A DNA stretch of 49,776 nucleotides from Solirubrobacterales bacterium (GCA_020438355.1 JAGQUT010000015.1:1-49776), one strand, 5' to 3'. Shown: positions 15,411-24,371, counted from the stretch's first letter. Translations and numbers: made by a program. The notes: generated from the sequence alone by a model not told the origin.

Positions 15411-16010
15411 TTGTCTCTCCCGGTCATCGAACCGGTCCGCCTCGAAGGTGATCGGGTCGTTCTTGAACCAATCCGACCGGACCATCGGGAGGGCCTCTGG
15501 GAGGCAGCCCAGGCACCCGAGATCTGGAAGTGGCTGGTGCACCTCACCGACAGCCGGGAGCTCTTCGACAGCTGGGTGGATGAAGGGATCGACTCCTGGG
15601 TCGAAGGCGATCGCAAGTGCTTCGTCACGTGCTCCAGGAAGTCGGGCCAGATTCTCGGTTCCACCAGCTTTCTCAGCTATCGCCCCGCCGATGACGTGGT
15701 CGAGATCGGCTACACCTGGCTGAACCCCGCTGCCTGGGGGACTGGCGCCAACGTCGAAGCGAAGCTGCTGATGATCGGCCATGCCTTCGCCGTGCTCGGC
15801 TGTGCCCGTGTCGAATTCAAGACCGATGCCCGCAACGAACGGTCGCGGGCAGCGCTTGCGGCGATCCCGGCGCAATTCGAGGGGGTGCTACGGAATCACA
15901 TGATGGTCTTCGGAGTCGGACGGCGGGATTCGGCCTATTTCAGCGTGATCGACAGCGAGTGGCCCGAGGTCAGGAGAAACCTTGAGACCCGTCTCGCGGG
16001 AGGCGGCTGA
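15411..16010 (+). CDS. GNAT-family N-acetyltransferase (RimJ/RimL-like)
   Basis: 199 residues. RLEGDRVVLEPIRPDHREGL is the typical start of the RimJ/RimL branch. EIGYTWLNPAAWGTGANVEA carries the acetyl-CoA pyrophosphate loop, although the canonical Q/RxxGxG/A is relaxed to WGTGAN. ARVEFKTDARNERSRAALAA is the conserved last motif. The substrate is unknown. TTG 15411 is the only start that keeps the first beta strand. It is probably co-transcribed with the LapA-like gene, and it is convergent with the methyltransferase with a 3-base gap. Confidence 0.85.
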   Translation: MSLPVIEPVRLEGDRVVLEPIRPDHREGLWEAAQAPEIWKWLVHLTDSRELFDSWVDEGIDSWVEGDRKCFVTCSRKSGQILGSTSFLSYRPADDVVEIGYTWLNPAAWGTGANVEAKLLMIGHAFAVLGCARVEFKTDARNERSRAALAAIPAQFEGVLRNHMMVFGVGRRDSAYFSVIDSEWPEVRRNLETRLAGGG

Positions 16011-16013
16011 GGG

Positions 16014-16832
16014 TCAAATCTCGCCAAGCCGGCGCCGCGCGATCTCGACCGCCTCAGGGTTGGAGTCGATCATGACGAAGCGGCGGTCGAGCTCCAGGCA
16101 GGCCGCTCCCAGGGTTCCCGACCCACAGAACGGATCGAGGCAGAGATCACCAGGACGGGTCGAAGCGGTAACCATGCGCCGGACGATTCCGACCGGCTTC
16201 TGGGTCGGGTAGCCGGTCTTCTCTGACCCGTTGGTGGGCACGATCGTGTGCCACCAGACATCGGTCGGGAGTTTTCCCTTCTCGGCCTTCTCGGGAGTAA
16301 CCAGGCCTGGCGCCATGTACGGCTCGCGGTCGACCTCGGTCGAGTCAAAGAAGTAACGGGCCGGGTCCTTCACATAAACGAGGATCGTGTCGTGCTTGGC
16401 CGGCCACCTTCGCTTCGACTTGCCGCCGTAGTCGTAGGCCCAGATGATCTCGTTGAGAAAGCACTCCCTCCCGAAGATCCCGTCCAGCGCCACTTTCACG
16501 TAGTGGGCCTCCCGGTAGTCGATGTGGAGATAGAGAGTCCCGGTCTCGTTCAGCAACCGGTGAATCTCCCTCAACCGCGGCTCCAGGAAGTCAGAAAAGT
16601 CTTCGAAGACGTCGGCGTACGAAGTCGAGCCGGTGGCCTCGGTTCGGTACCGGCGCCCTCCGAAACCGGTCCGGTCCCCCTCCTCATCGGCCACGGTCTT
16701 CACCGACCGACGCGACTGGTCCTTCCCCGTATTGAAAGGAGGATCCGCATAAACCATCTGAAAAGCCCCGTCCTCCATCCCGGACATCAACTCAAGATTG
16801 TCCCCCAACAGAATCTGATCACCCGAGCTCAC
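16014..16832 (-). CDS. solitary DNA (adenine-N6/cytosine-N4) methyltransferase
   Basis: 272-residue SAM-dependent DNA methylase with the catalytic motif DPPFNTGKDQ near residue 30 and the SAM-binding motif DLCLDPFCGSGTLGAACLEL near the C-terminus. This order (IV before I) defines the beta class (N6_N4_Mtase family). LHIDYREAHYVKVALDGIFG and KPVGIVRRMVTASTRPGD are standard. No restriction endonuclease is adjacent, so it may be an orphan regulatory or protective methylase. The target sequence cannot be read from the gene. It lies just downstream, in the minus direction, of structured element copy 2 (16872-16990). Confidence 0.9.
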   Translation of the reverse strand: MSSGDQILLGDNLELMSGMEDGAFQMVYADPPFNTGKDQSRRSVKTVADEEGDRTGFGGRRYRTEATGSTSYADVFEDFSDFLEPRLREIHRLLNETGTLYLHIDYREAHYVKVALDGIFGRECFLNEIIWAYDYGGKSKRRWPAKHDTILVYVKDPARYFFDSTEVDREPYMAPGLVTPEKAEKGKLPTDVWWHTIVPTNGSEKTGYPTQKPVGIVRRMVTASTRPGDLCLDPFCGSGTLGAACLELDRRFVMIDSNPEAVEIARRRLGEI

Positions 16833-16871
16833 CAGATCAATCTACTTCCGACCCCTAGCGGGTGGATGTCA

Positions 16872-16990
16872 GGGGCCTCCGGGGCGGGGCTGCCGAGGAA
16901 TAAGGCCGGCAATGGCCGCGATCGTACTTTGGTACTTGAGCTGTCGTTGCCGGCCGTTGACGAAGGTCAGCGTCGTCCCGGTGGTTCCTG
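16872..16990 (-). ncRNA. structured element, copy 2 (3' of pntB)
   Basis: Second copy of the element at 8011-8130. GGCCGGCAA (16904-16912) pairs perfectly with TTGCCGGCC (16947-16955), and the stem continues inward to about 16918/16941 with wobble pairs and one mismatch. The apical hairpin is GTAC-TTTG-GTAC (16924-16935), flanked again by GAT and TTGAG. The internal loop again has CGAGGA opposite TGACGAAG, and the outer ends start GGGGCCTCC as in copy 1. The stem bases differ from copy 1 but pair, which supports selection on structure. It sits between the pntB stop and the methyltransferase start. Confidence 0.6.
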
Positions 16991-17003
16991 ACGCCGCCCG
17001 GGC

Positions 17004-18518
17004 CTAAAGATTGCCCAACTCGGCGACTATGTCCTGAACGGTCTGCTTCGCGTCACCGAAGACCATGGAGGTCTTCTCGTTGTAGAAGAGATCGTTGTCG
17101 ATCCCGGCGAAGCCGGCGCTCATCGAGCGTTTGAGCACGAGTACCTGCTGGGCTTCGTCTACCTCGATGATCGGCATGCCGTAGATCGGACTTGATTCGT
17201 CCGTCTTCGCGGCCGGGTTGGTGACGTCGTTCGCGCCGATCACGACACAGACGTCGGTCTGCGGCAGCTCGGGGTTGATCTCGTCCATCTCCTTGAGCTG
17301 GTCATAGGGCACGTCGGCCTCGGCGAGCAGCACGTTCATGTGGCCGGGCATGCGGCCTGCGACCGGATGGATCGCGTAGTTGACGGTGACACCCTTCTTG
17401 TTCAGCTCGTCGGCCATTTCCTTGACCGTGTGCTGTGCCTGGGCAACGGCGAGACCGTAACCGGGAACGACCACGACCGAGTCGGCGTAGGCGAGCTGGA
17501 TGGCGGCGTCCTGGGCGGTCATCGAACGGTAGGGGCGCTGTTCGCCGTCTCCTCCACCACCGGCTGCGGGCGAACCGAAACCGGCAAACAGGATGTTTGC
17601 GACGGAACGGTTCATCGCGGTCGCCATCTCGAGGGTGAGGATGGTGCCGGAGGATCCGACCAGGGTGCCGGCGACGATCAGTGCGGTGTTGTCGAGCGCG
17701 ATACCGGCGGCGGCTGCGGAGAGGCCGGTGAAAGCGTTCAGCAGCGAGATCACGACCGGCATGTCGGCTCCACCGATCGGCATCACGACACCGACTCCGA
17801 GCAGTGCCGCAACGACCAGCATCGCAATGAAGACCGGCTGGTCAAGGTCCATGTACTCGTTGTTGATCCCGAGGTAAACGCCGCCGACGACGAGAGCAAT
17901 CAGCAGAACGGCGTTGATGATCTTCTGGCCCGGCAGTGCGAGCGGCTGGCTCGGAATGAGTTCCTGAAGCTTGCCGAAAGCGACGTTGGATCCCCAGAAG
18001 GAGATCGATCCGATGACCATCGCTAGCAGGGTCGGAATCAGGACTTCTAGCGAGACGGAGGGTCCGGCGATCCGGGAGATGCCATCGGCTGCCGCTTCGG
18101 GCGACATGCCGTGAACGAGAGCGAATTCCTTGAGGTAGTTGGTCGCTTCCTCGCCCTGGTGGATCCAGTGCCTGTACTCGGACCAGGCGATCAGCGCGAT
18201 GGCACCGCCGCCGAGGCCGTTGTAGAGCGCGACCATCTGCGGCATTTCGGTCATCTTGACCTTCTTCGAGGCGACCGCGCCGACGATCGTGCCGACGAGG
18301 ATGCCAACGATGATGATTCCCCAGTTGCCGATGCCCTCAAGGGCGAGGGTGGTGGCGACGGCGATCGCCATGCCGACGGCGGCAACGGTATTTCCGCGAC
18401 GGGCCGAAGTCGGGTGGGTGCCCAGCTTGATGCCGAAGATGAACAGCGAGAAGCTGATGATGTAGAGGATCGCGACGATCGATGAATCGGGCGCGAGCGC
18501 GGAAATGATCGGGCTCAC
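17004..18518 (-). CDS. pntB: NAD(P) transhydrogenase subunit beta
   Basis: Membrane and NADP-binding (domain III) subunit of proton-translocating transhydrogenase, which uses proton-motive force to move hydride from NADH to NADP+. About eight membrane helices at the N-terminus are followed by the soluble domain. VVVPGYGLAVAQAQHTVKEM (GxGxxxA), YAIHPVAGRMPGHMNVLLAE, DVCVVIGANDVTNPAAKTDE and GFAGIDNDLFYNEKTSMVFG are diagnostic. The 504-residue length is close to the usual one. The GTG start overlaps the stop of the preceding gene (GTGA). It is the last gene of the three-gene operon and is followed by structured element copy 2. Confidence 0.97.
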   Translation of the reverse strand: MSPIISALAPDSSIVAILYIISFSLFIFGIKLGTHPTSARRGNTVAAVGMAIAVATTLALEGIGNWGIIIVGILVGTIVGAVASKKVKMTEMPQMVALYNGLGGGAIALIAWSEYRHWIHQGEEATNYLKEFALVHGMSPEAAADGISRIAGPSVSLEVLIPTLLAMVIGSISFWGSNVAFGKLQELIPSQPLALPGQKIINAVLLIALVVGGVYLGINNEYMDLDQPVFIAMLVVAALLGVGVVMPIGGADMPVVISLLNAFTGLSAAAAGIALDNTALIVAGTLVGSSGTILTLEMATAMNRSVANILFAGFGSPAAGGGGDGEQRPYRSMTAQDAAIQLAYADSVVVVPGYGLAVAQAQHTVKEMADELNKKGVTVNYAIHPVAGRMPGHMNVLLAEADVPYDQLKEMDEINPELPQTDVCVVIGANDVTNPAAKTDESSPIYGMPIIEVDEAQQVLVLKRSMSAGFAGIDNDLFYNEKTSMVFGDAKQTVQDIVAELGNL

Positions 18519-18856
18519 GATCCGGCCTCCGTGGAGTCGGCAGCCTTCGATTCCTCAGCCGCAGCGGGCTCCGGCTTCTTTTTCTTGGGGCCGAACATCT
18601 CCAGCATGCGGTCGGTGACCATGAATCCACCGACGATGTTGATCGTGCCGAAGACGATCGCGATGAAGCCGATCAGTTCTCCGACGAAGTCATCGGCGTA
18701 TCCGACGACGATCAGCCCGCCGAGAAGAACGATGCCGTGGATCGCATTGGTCTGCGACATGAGCGGCGTGTGCAGGGTGGTCGGAACCTTTGAAATCACC
18801 TCGAAGCCGACGAACACCGCCAGCACGAGGATGGTTATCTCGGTTACGAGGTCCAT
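18515..18856 (-). CDS. pntAB: NAD(P) transhydrogenase alpha subunit, membrane part
   Basis: 113 residues corresponding to the membrane portion of split alpha subunits (PntA2/PntAB). ITILVLAVFVGFEVISKVPT, TPLMSQTNAIHGIVLLGGLI and TINIVGGFMVTDRMLEMF match the conserved helices that join PntB to form the proton channel. The C-terminus is charged (KKKKPEPAAAEE). It overlaps the gene before it (TGATG) and the gene after it, implying tight translational coupling. Confidence 0.95.
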   Translation of the reverse strand: MDLVTEITILVLAVFVGFEVISKVPTTLHTPLMSQTNAIHGIVLLGGLIVVGYADDFVGELIGFIAIVFGTINIVGGFMVTDRMLEMFGPKKKKPEPAAAEESKAADSTEAGS

Positions 18857-19974
18857 CAGCGGGCGGTCCTCTCTCCGCGAATCTCGCCCTCATGGGTGAT
18901 GGTCGCGGCTTCGATGATGTCGTCCTCGAAGTTCAGGGTCAGGTTGCCATCCTCGGTAATCATCAGCCCAAGAAGGTTCTCGAGGTTCTTCGCGTAGAGC
19001 TGCGACGCGTGGCCGGGAAGCTCGGATGGAAGGTTGGTCGGACCGACGATCTTGACCCCGTCCTTCTCAACGGTCTGGCCGGGCTCGGTCAGTTCGCAAT
19101 TGCCACCCGTTTCGGCGGCAAGGTCGAGGATGACTGAGCCGGGACCCATGTTGGCGACGCCCGCAGCGGTGATCAGCGTCGGTGCTGCGCGGCCGGGGAT
19201 CGCGGCCGTGGTGATGATCACATCCTGCCTGGCAGCGTTCTCGTCGAGGGCGTCACGGACCTGCTGGTTTTCCTCATCCGTCAGGGGACGGGCGTAGCCG
19301 CCTTCGCCTTCTGCGTCGGGAATGAAGTCGAGTTCGAGCGGACGGCCGCCCAGCGAGGCGATCTGTTCCCAGGCGGCACGGCGAATGTCGAAGCCGGTCA
19401 CTATCGCGCCCAGGCGCTTCGCGGTGGCCACAGCCTGGAGGCCGGCGACTCCCGCGCCGAGCACGAGCACCCGCACCGGGCGGATCGTTCCGGCGGCAGT
19501 CGTGAGCATCCCCCAGAAGCGACCGGACTCGCGGGCGGCCATAAGCGTCGCGGCGTAGCCGGCAGCCGTGGCCTGCGAAGAAAGGGCGTCCATCGCCTGG
19601 GCCCGGGTGGTCCGCGGGATCAGCTCCATCGCCAATGCGGTGACTCCGCCGGAGGCGAGCGCCTGGTTGGTCTCGGCCGAGGTAAGCGGAGCAAGGTGGC
19701 TGATCAGGTACTGGCCCTTGTTGAGTTCACCGATCTCGCTGGTGCTCAGCGGAGCAACGTGAAGGATCAGGTCGGAGACGAGAACGTCAGCGTGAGAGCC
19801 GACTTTCGCCCCCGCTTCCTCGTACTGGGAGTCCGGGTGGCCGGCACTGTCGCCCGCCCCGGTCTCGATGACGACCTCGACGCCCTCGTTCTTGAGCAGC
19901 GACTTGACTGACTCGGGAACCAGGGCTACCCGGTTTTCGCCTTCAGCAGTTTCTCTGGGTACACCGATCTTCAT
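18856..19974 (-). CDS. pntAA: NAD(P) transhydrogenase alpha subunit, NAD-binding part
   Basis: 372-residue domain I protein of the alanine dehydrogenase/transhydrogenase family that binds NAD(H). MKIGVPRETAEGENRVALVP is the family start, followed by LVLGAGVAGLQAVATAKRLG (Rossmann motif), VTGFDIRRAAWEQIASLGGR and IITTAAIPGRAAPTLITAAG. ATG 19974 is preferred over a TTG two codons upstream. It is the first gene of the operon; the downstream genes supply the membrane subunits. Confidence 0.95.
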   Translation of the reverse strand: MKIGVPRETAEGENRVALVPESVKSLLKNEGVEVVIETGAGDSAGHPDSQYEEAGAKVGSHADVLVSDLILHVAPLSTSEIGELNKGQYLISHLAPLTSAETNQALASGGVTALAMELIPRTTRAQAMDALSSQATAAGYAATLMAARESGRFWGMLTTAAGTIRPVRVLVLGAGVAGLQAVATAKRLGAIVTGFDIRRAAWEQIASLGGRPLELDFIPDAEGEGGYARPLTDEENQQVRDALDENAARQDVIITTAAIPGRAAPTLITAAGVANMGPGSVILDLAAETGGNCELTEPGQTVEKDGVKIVGPTNLPSELPGHASQLYAKNLENLLGLMITEDGNLTLNFEDDIIEAATITHEGEIRGERTAR

Positions 19975-20031
19975 GGACAAGGCCGACTCAGATTATGGGA
20001 ATTAGACGCGTCCGGCTTTTTGACCGGTCGA

Positions 20032-21081
20032 TCAGTCCTGGGTGAGGGCAGCGAGGCGCTCGACCGTGTGCTTCATCTGGTCGACTTCGGGGTGAACCGG
20101 GGTCGCGATCAGACGATCGATCCCGTTCTCGCGGAACCGGTTGAGCCGCTCCGCGACCTCTTCTTCGGTGCCGATCAGGGATACAGCGTTGACCAGTTCG
20201 TCCGGCAGGGCCTTGAAGGCGCCTTCCTTGTCTCCGGACTGGAAGAGCTCCTGGACCTCGTCGGCGACCTCCCCGAAACCGAAGCGGTGGGAAAGATCGA
20301 CGTAGAAGTTGGTCTTCTTCGATCCCATGCCACCGAGGTAGAGGACGAGACCCATGCGCACGACGTTGCGAGCGGCTTCGAGGTCACCGTCGATCGCGAC
20401 CTGCACGGAGGGCGAGATCTCGAAGTCTTCGCGACTGCGGTTGCCTGCAGCCAGACCCTTCTCGATGTGCTCGCCCCAGGCCTCTTCGAACTTGTCGACG
20501 CTGAAGAAGATCGGGATCCAGCCGTCGGCGACTTCGGCGGCGATCTCGACCGAGCGACGTCCGATCGCACCGAGGAAGATCGGAATGTCGTTTCGGAGCG
20601 GCCGGAAGTTCAGCTTCAACGGCTTGCCTTGACCATCCGGAAGGGGTAGCTGATAGTGCTCGCCCTGATGGTCGAGCTTCTCCTCGCGGGCGATGATCTC
20701 ACGGACGACCTCGACGTATTCCTTTGTCCGGCCCCACGGCTTCGAGTACGGGACGCCGTACCAGCCCTCGGAGACCTGCGGTCCCGACGGGCCGAAGCCG
20801 AACATGAATCGACCGTTCGACAGGTAGTCGATGGTGGCTCCCGCCATGGCGGCAGCAGCGGGGGGCCGGGCCGGGACCTGCATGATCGCGGCACCTAGGT
20901 TGATCTTCTCGGTCTGGGCTGCGAGCCAGGCAAGCACGCTCACACAGTCAGACCCGTATGACTCGGCTACCCACACCGACTCATAGCCGACGCTCTCGGC
21001 GAACTGAACCGCCTCGACCGCATCGTTTCCACGGGGTCCGATACCCCAGTACCCGAGATACAACCCAAGCTTCAGTGACAT
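20032..21081 (-). CDS. LLM-class F420-dependent-type oxidoreductase
   Basis: 349 residues, luciferase-like TIM barrel. KLGLYLGYWGIGPRGNDAVE, YESVWVAESYGSDCVSVLAW, NLGAAIMQVPARPPAAAAMA and IDYLSNGRFMFGFGPSGPQV are typical of the mycobacterial F420 group that includes FGD-like and hydride-transferring enzymes. IFLGAIGRRSVEIAAEVADG WIPIFF is the C-terminal signature. The substrate is unknown. It is divergent from the P-type ATPase. Confidence 0.9.
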   Translation of the reverse strand: MSLKLGLYLGYWGIGPRGNDAVEAVQFAESVGYESVWVAESYGSDCVSVLAWLAAQTEKINLGAAIMQVPARPPAAAAMAGATIDYLSNGRFMFGFGPSGPQVSEGWYGVPYSKPWGRTKEYVEVVREIIAREEKLDHQGEHYQLPLPDGQGKPLKLNFRPLRNDIPIFLGAIGRRSVEIAAEVADGWIPIFFSVDKFEEAWGEHIEKGLAAGNRSREDFEISPSVQVAIDGDLEAARNVVRMGLVLYLGGMGSKKTNFYVDLSHRFGFGEVADEVQELFQSGDKEGAFKALPDELVNAVSLIGTEEEVAERLNRFRENGIDRLIATPVHPEVDQMKHTVERLAALTQD

Positions 21082-21171
21082 GGCGGCAGCCTAGCCGAAG
21101 TGAACAGACTGCGCGTTTGTACCGCGCCGGCCCTTCCTGCGCCGGGAGTGCCGACCAGTAACAATCACGCC

Positions 21172-23754
21172 GTGAACGAAACCGCGACCCGGATACTGCC
21201 GACCGAAGGACCTGGCGAGGGCCTTTCGGCGGTCGAAGCCGCCGAACGCCTCCGCGCGCTTGGCCCGGCTCAGCCTCACACGTCGCGATCCACCTCCAGC
21301 ATTGTCGCTGGCAACGTCTTCACGCTCTTCAACCTGATCATCGGGATCTTCTTCATCCTGATCCTTTCGCTGAGCCTGTGGGCCGACGCGATTTTCGGGC
21401 TGATCGCGATCATCAACACCTGGATCGGCATCCGCCAGGAGCTGAAGGCCAAGGAGACCCTCGAGCGACTCGCGGTGCTGGTGGCACCTCGTGCAGAAGT
21501 AATCCGGGACGGGCAGTCCCTGGAGTTGCTGGCGGACGAGATCGTTCCCGGTGACCTGATCCGGCTTTCCCCCGGTGACCAGCTGGTAGCGGACGGAAAA
21601 GTGGTGACCTCGCGCGGACTGAACGTCGACGAGTCGATGCTGACCGGCGAGTCCGACCCGATCGGCAAGAGGGCGGGCGATGAGGCTCTATCCGGCAGCT
21701 TCGTGATCTCGGGTTCCGCATTCTGCGAGGTGACCGCGGTGCGCGAGGACAGCTACGCCGGCAAGCTGGCCGGCCAGGCCCGCGCGTTCAGGCATCCCCC
21801 GTCACCACTTCAGGAGGAGGTCAACCAGGTGATCCTGGTGTGCACCTGGGTCCTCCTCCCCCTTGCCGCCCTGCTGATCGGATCTCTGGTTGTACGCCAG
21901 GTCGAGCTGGTCGAGGCCGCCCAGACAGCTACGGCGGGGCTGATCACGCTGATTCCCGAAGGCCTGGTGCTGCTGATGAGCGTGACCTTCGCCGTGGCCG
22001 CCGTGAAGATGGCCCGCCGGGACACGCTGGTCCAGCAGATGAGCGCCACAGAGTCCCTGGCTTCGGTTGACACGATCTGCGTAGACAAGACGGGCACCCT
22101 GACCGACGGGGATCTGACTGTGGTCGAGGTGATCCCGGCCAGGGTCACGGATTCGAAGCTGGCCGCCCGCGAGCTCGGCCGGTACGCGGCAAGCGCCGGC
22201 GATCGCAACCTGACTCTGGAGGCGATCGCCGAGGAGTTCCCCGCGGAGGCCGAGCCGGTGGTCGGCGAGGTGGCCTTCTCTTCCGAGTGGAAGTGGAGCG
22301 CCCTGACCTTTGATGAAGGTGGTGCCCGCTACAGCCTTGTGCTTGGCGCGCCTGATCTCATGGTTTCTTCCGGCGCCCTGACCCTGGATCCGGACATGGC
22401 GGCCCGGCTCGAGGAGGAGACAGCCACCGGCCGCCGCGTGGTTGCCCTGAACCGAACCACCGCACCACTTCCTGCCTCGGGCGCGGAAGGACACCCGCCT
22501 GGCCTGGAGCTGGTGGCACTGGTGGTACTGCGAGAGAACCTGAGGCCCGGGGTCGAGGAGACCCTCGAGCTGATGCGGAGCGAGGACGTCGCCCTGAAGC
22601 TGATCTCCGGTGATGCCCGGGCGACCGTTACTGCTGTAGCCGCGGCGGTCGGAATACCCACCGACGCCGGTGTGATCGAGGGTCCTGACCTGCCGGAGGA
22701 CGAGGAAGCGCTAGCCGAGGTGGCAGCCGCGAACACGATCTTCTGCCGGATCCGGCCGGAGCAGAAGCGCCAGCTGGTTTCGGCCCTGGCTGCCTCTGGC
22801 GCCTACACCGCGATGATCGGCGACGGAGTCAATGACGTGCCAGCCCTGAAGAGCGCCCGCATGGCGGTCGCGATGGGGTCAGGAAGTCAGGTCACCAAGA
22901 GTGTCGCCGACGTCGTCCTGCTCAAGGACCAGTTCAGCCGCCTGCCGGAAGCGATCGCCGAAGGCCGCCGCATCGCCCGCAACATCCACCGGCTGGGGCG
23001 CCTCTACCTGACCAAGTCGGTTTACGCGGCGGCCCTGATCCTGCTGGTCTCGGTGCCTGGCTTCGCGTTCCCGTTCCTGCCGAGGCATCTGACCCTGGCC
23101 GCCTTCCTCACCATCGGCATTCCTTCGTTCGTGCTGGCGCTCGCCCCCTCCGACGGTCCGCTCTACCGTGGTCGTCTGCTTCGGGCGCTCGGGGCCTTCG
23201 CCCTCCCAGCCGGCCTGGCCACAGCCCTCGCCTCGATCCTGTCTTTCTTCCTTGTCGACGTGGTGTTCGGAGGCGGAATCGAAGAGGGCCGGACCGCCGC
23301 GACCACGACCCTGATCATCCTCGGACTCTGTTTCGTTTTGCTGCTGGAGCGCGGCCCGGGCCGTGAACACATCGCTATCCAGAGCTACATGCTGGCGATG
23401 GTCGCCGGACTCGGTGCGCTGTTCGCCGGGATCCTCGCGGTGCCGCAGCTGAGGGACTTCTTCGAGATGACGATGCTGGGAGCGCCCCAGTGGTTCATCG
23501 CGATGCTGGTCGCGGCGCTCGGACTGGTTGCGGCGAGCCTGATGTGGAGGCTCCCCCAGATCCAGGCCTGGGAAGTGCCTGACGAGTCGGCCTTCCCGCC
23601 CTTCGAGAGAAACCATCCGGGAGCCCCCACCCAGTCACCACTCCCAAAGGAAGACGGCAAGGGCACCGGGGACACCGGCGCCTCCTCGCAACCGGAGGAG
23701 CCGGAAACAGAAGTGATCCCGGCAGAAGCTGACCTCCTTAACAAAGACGACTAG
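21172..23754 (+). CDS. cation-translocating P-type ATPase (CtpE-like)
   Basis: About 860 residues. The phosphorylation motif CVDKTGTLTDGDLTV, the actuator loop VDESMLTGESDPIG, the hinge AMIGDGVNDVPALKSARMAV and the membrane segment TAGLITLIPEGLVLLMSVTF (IPEGL in M4) place it among P2/P3-like cation pumps. The overall layout resembles mycobacterial CtpE, reported as a calcium transporter. There are no N-terminal heavy-metal domains and no CPC motif, so a copper/zinc pump is unlikely. The C-terminal 65 residues are a charged low-complexity tail. GTG 21172 is preferred because it leaves 90 bases to the divergent gene; GTG 21100 would add 24 residues. Confidence 0.92.
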   Translation: MNETATRILPTEGPGEGLSAVEAAERLRALGPAQPHTSRSTSSIVAGNVFTLFNLIIGIFFILILSLSLWADAIFGLIAIINTWIGIRQELKAKETLERLAVLVAPRAEVIRDGQSLELLADEIVPGDLIRLSPGDQLVADGKVVTSRGLNVDESMLTGESDPIGKRAGDEALSGSFVISGSAFCEVTAVREDSYAGKLAGQARAFRHPPSPLQEEVNQVILVCTWVLLPLAALLIGSLVVRQVELVEAAQTATAGLITLIPEGLVLLMSVTFAVAAVKMARRDTLVQQMSATESLASVDTICVDKTGTLTDGDLTVVEVIPARVTDSKLAARELGRYAASAGDRNLTLEAIAEEFPAEAEPVVGEVAFSSEWKWSALTFDEGGARYSLVLGAPDLMVSSGALTLDPDMAARLEEETATGRRVVALNRTTAPLPASGAEGHPPGLELVALVVLRENLRPGVEETLELMRSEDVALKLISGDARATVTAVAAAVGIPTDAGVIEGPDLPEDEEALAEVAAANTIFCRIRPEQKRQLVSALAASGAYTAMIGDGVNDVPALKSARMAVAMGSGSQVTKSVADVVLLKDQFSRLPEAIAEGRRIARNIHRLGRLYLTKSVYAAALILLVSVPGFAFPFLPRHLTLAAFLTIGIPSFVLALAPSDGPLYRGRLLRALGAFALPAGLATALASILSFFLVDVVFGGGIEEGRTAATTTLIILGLCFVLLLERGPGREHIAIQSYMLAMVAGLGALFAGILAVPQLRDFFEMTMLGAPQWFIAMLVAALGLVAASLMWRLPQIQAWEVPDESAFPPFERNHPGAPTQSPLPKEDGKGTGDTGASSQPEEPETEVIPAEADLLNKDD

Positions 23755-23784
23755 AAGGCCCGGCGAAGACCAGCCCGACTGCGG

Positions 23785-24294
23785 TTAAGCCTCTTCGCAG
23801 GAGCCGTCCGCGTTCAGCGACTGGTAGATCCCTTCGGAAACCGCGTTCAGTGCCCGGGCCACGGTTTCAGCGTCTTCTTCGTCGATCAGGTCGATGAAAC
23901 TTTCGCGAAAGACCTTTTCCCGCACGGGCATCATTCGGGCGAGCGTCTCTCGCCCTTCTTCGGTGATTACCAGAAAGGTGCCGCGTCGATCGGAGGGACA
24001 GTAGGTGCGTTCGACCAGGCCGGCCTTCTCGATCCTGTCGACGAGGCGGGTCAGTCCGCTCTTGGTCACGTTGACCTTGCAGAGCAGGTCGCGGGGGCGG
24101 CTCGGATCCTGGTTCTCGCTCAGCGCCCGCAGCACCCCGTAGAAGCCGAGGTCTGGCAACCCGGCCTCGGCGAGTTCTTTCTCGAACCTCTCCGAAATCA
24201 GCAGATAGGTGGAACGCATCGCCGTAAATGCCGCTTCATGAGCGGAATCCGCTGGAGCGATGAGGGTTTCTTCTGTCGCCATTGACTGCGCCAT
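23785..24294 (-). CDS. MarR-family transcriptional regulator
   Basis: 169-residue winged-helix dimeric regulator. GFYGVLRALSENQDPSRPRD, LLCKVNVTKSGLTRLVDRIE (recognition helix) and KAGLVERTYCPSDRRGTFLV (wing with DRR) are classical. ATG 24294 is chosen because a predicted -10 box (TACAAT, 24307-24302) ends 7 bases before it, which suggests a leaderless or nearly leaderless message. It is divergent from the YceI gene, with a palindromic site between them. Its stop is followed by a GC-rich sequence similar to that behind hxlR. Confidence 0.92.
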   Translation of the reverse strand: MAQSMATEETLIAPADSAHEAAFTAMRSTYLLISERFEKELAEAGLPDLGFYGVLRALSENQDPSRPRDLLCKVNVTKSGLTRLVDRIEKAGLVERTYCPSDRRGTFLVITEEGRETLARMMPVREKVFRESFIDLIDEEDAETVARALNAVSEGIYQSLNADGSCEEA

Positions 24295-24301
24295 GGGAAG
24301 A

Positions 24302-24329
24302 ATTGTATCGCACTTAGTTGACAGCGCAA
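24302..24329 (-). promoter_or_regulatory. predicted marR promoter (leaderless)
   Basis: Minus strand: TTGCGC (24329-24324) and TACAAT (24307-24302) with a 16-base spacer. The ATG follows the -10 by 7 bases. The palindromic operator at 24314-24333 lies across the spacer and -35, consistent with autorepression. Confidence 0.5.
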
Positions 24330-24371
24330 CTAAATCTGCTACGGTGTCGGCAAGACAGTTGCTCACGCAAC
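24314..24371. promoter_or_regulatory. double MarR operator and yceI promoter
   Basis: Site 1, TTAGTTG-ACAGCG-CAACTAA (24314-24333), has perfect 7-base arms. Site 2, GTTG-CTCACG-CAAC (24358-24371), keeps the core arms with the same 6-base spacing, and its centre lies about 41 bases (four helix turns) away. Site 1 contains a consensus TTGACA -35 (24318-24323) reading toward yceI, with a weak TACGGT -10 (24340-24345). Binding would block both divergent promoters. Confidence 0.65.
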
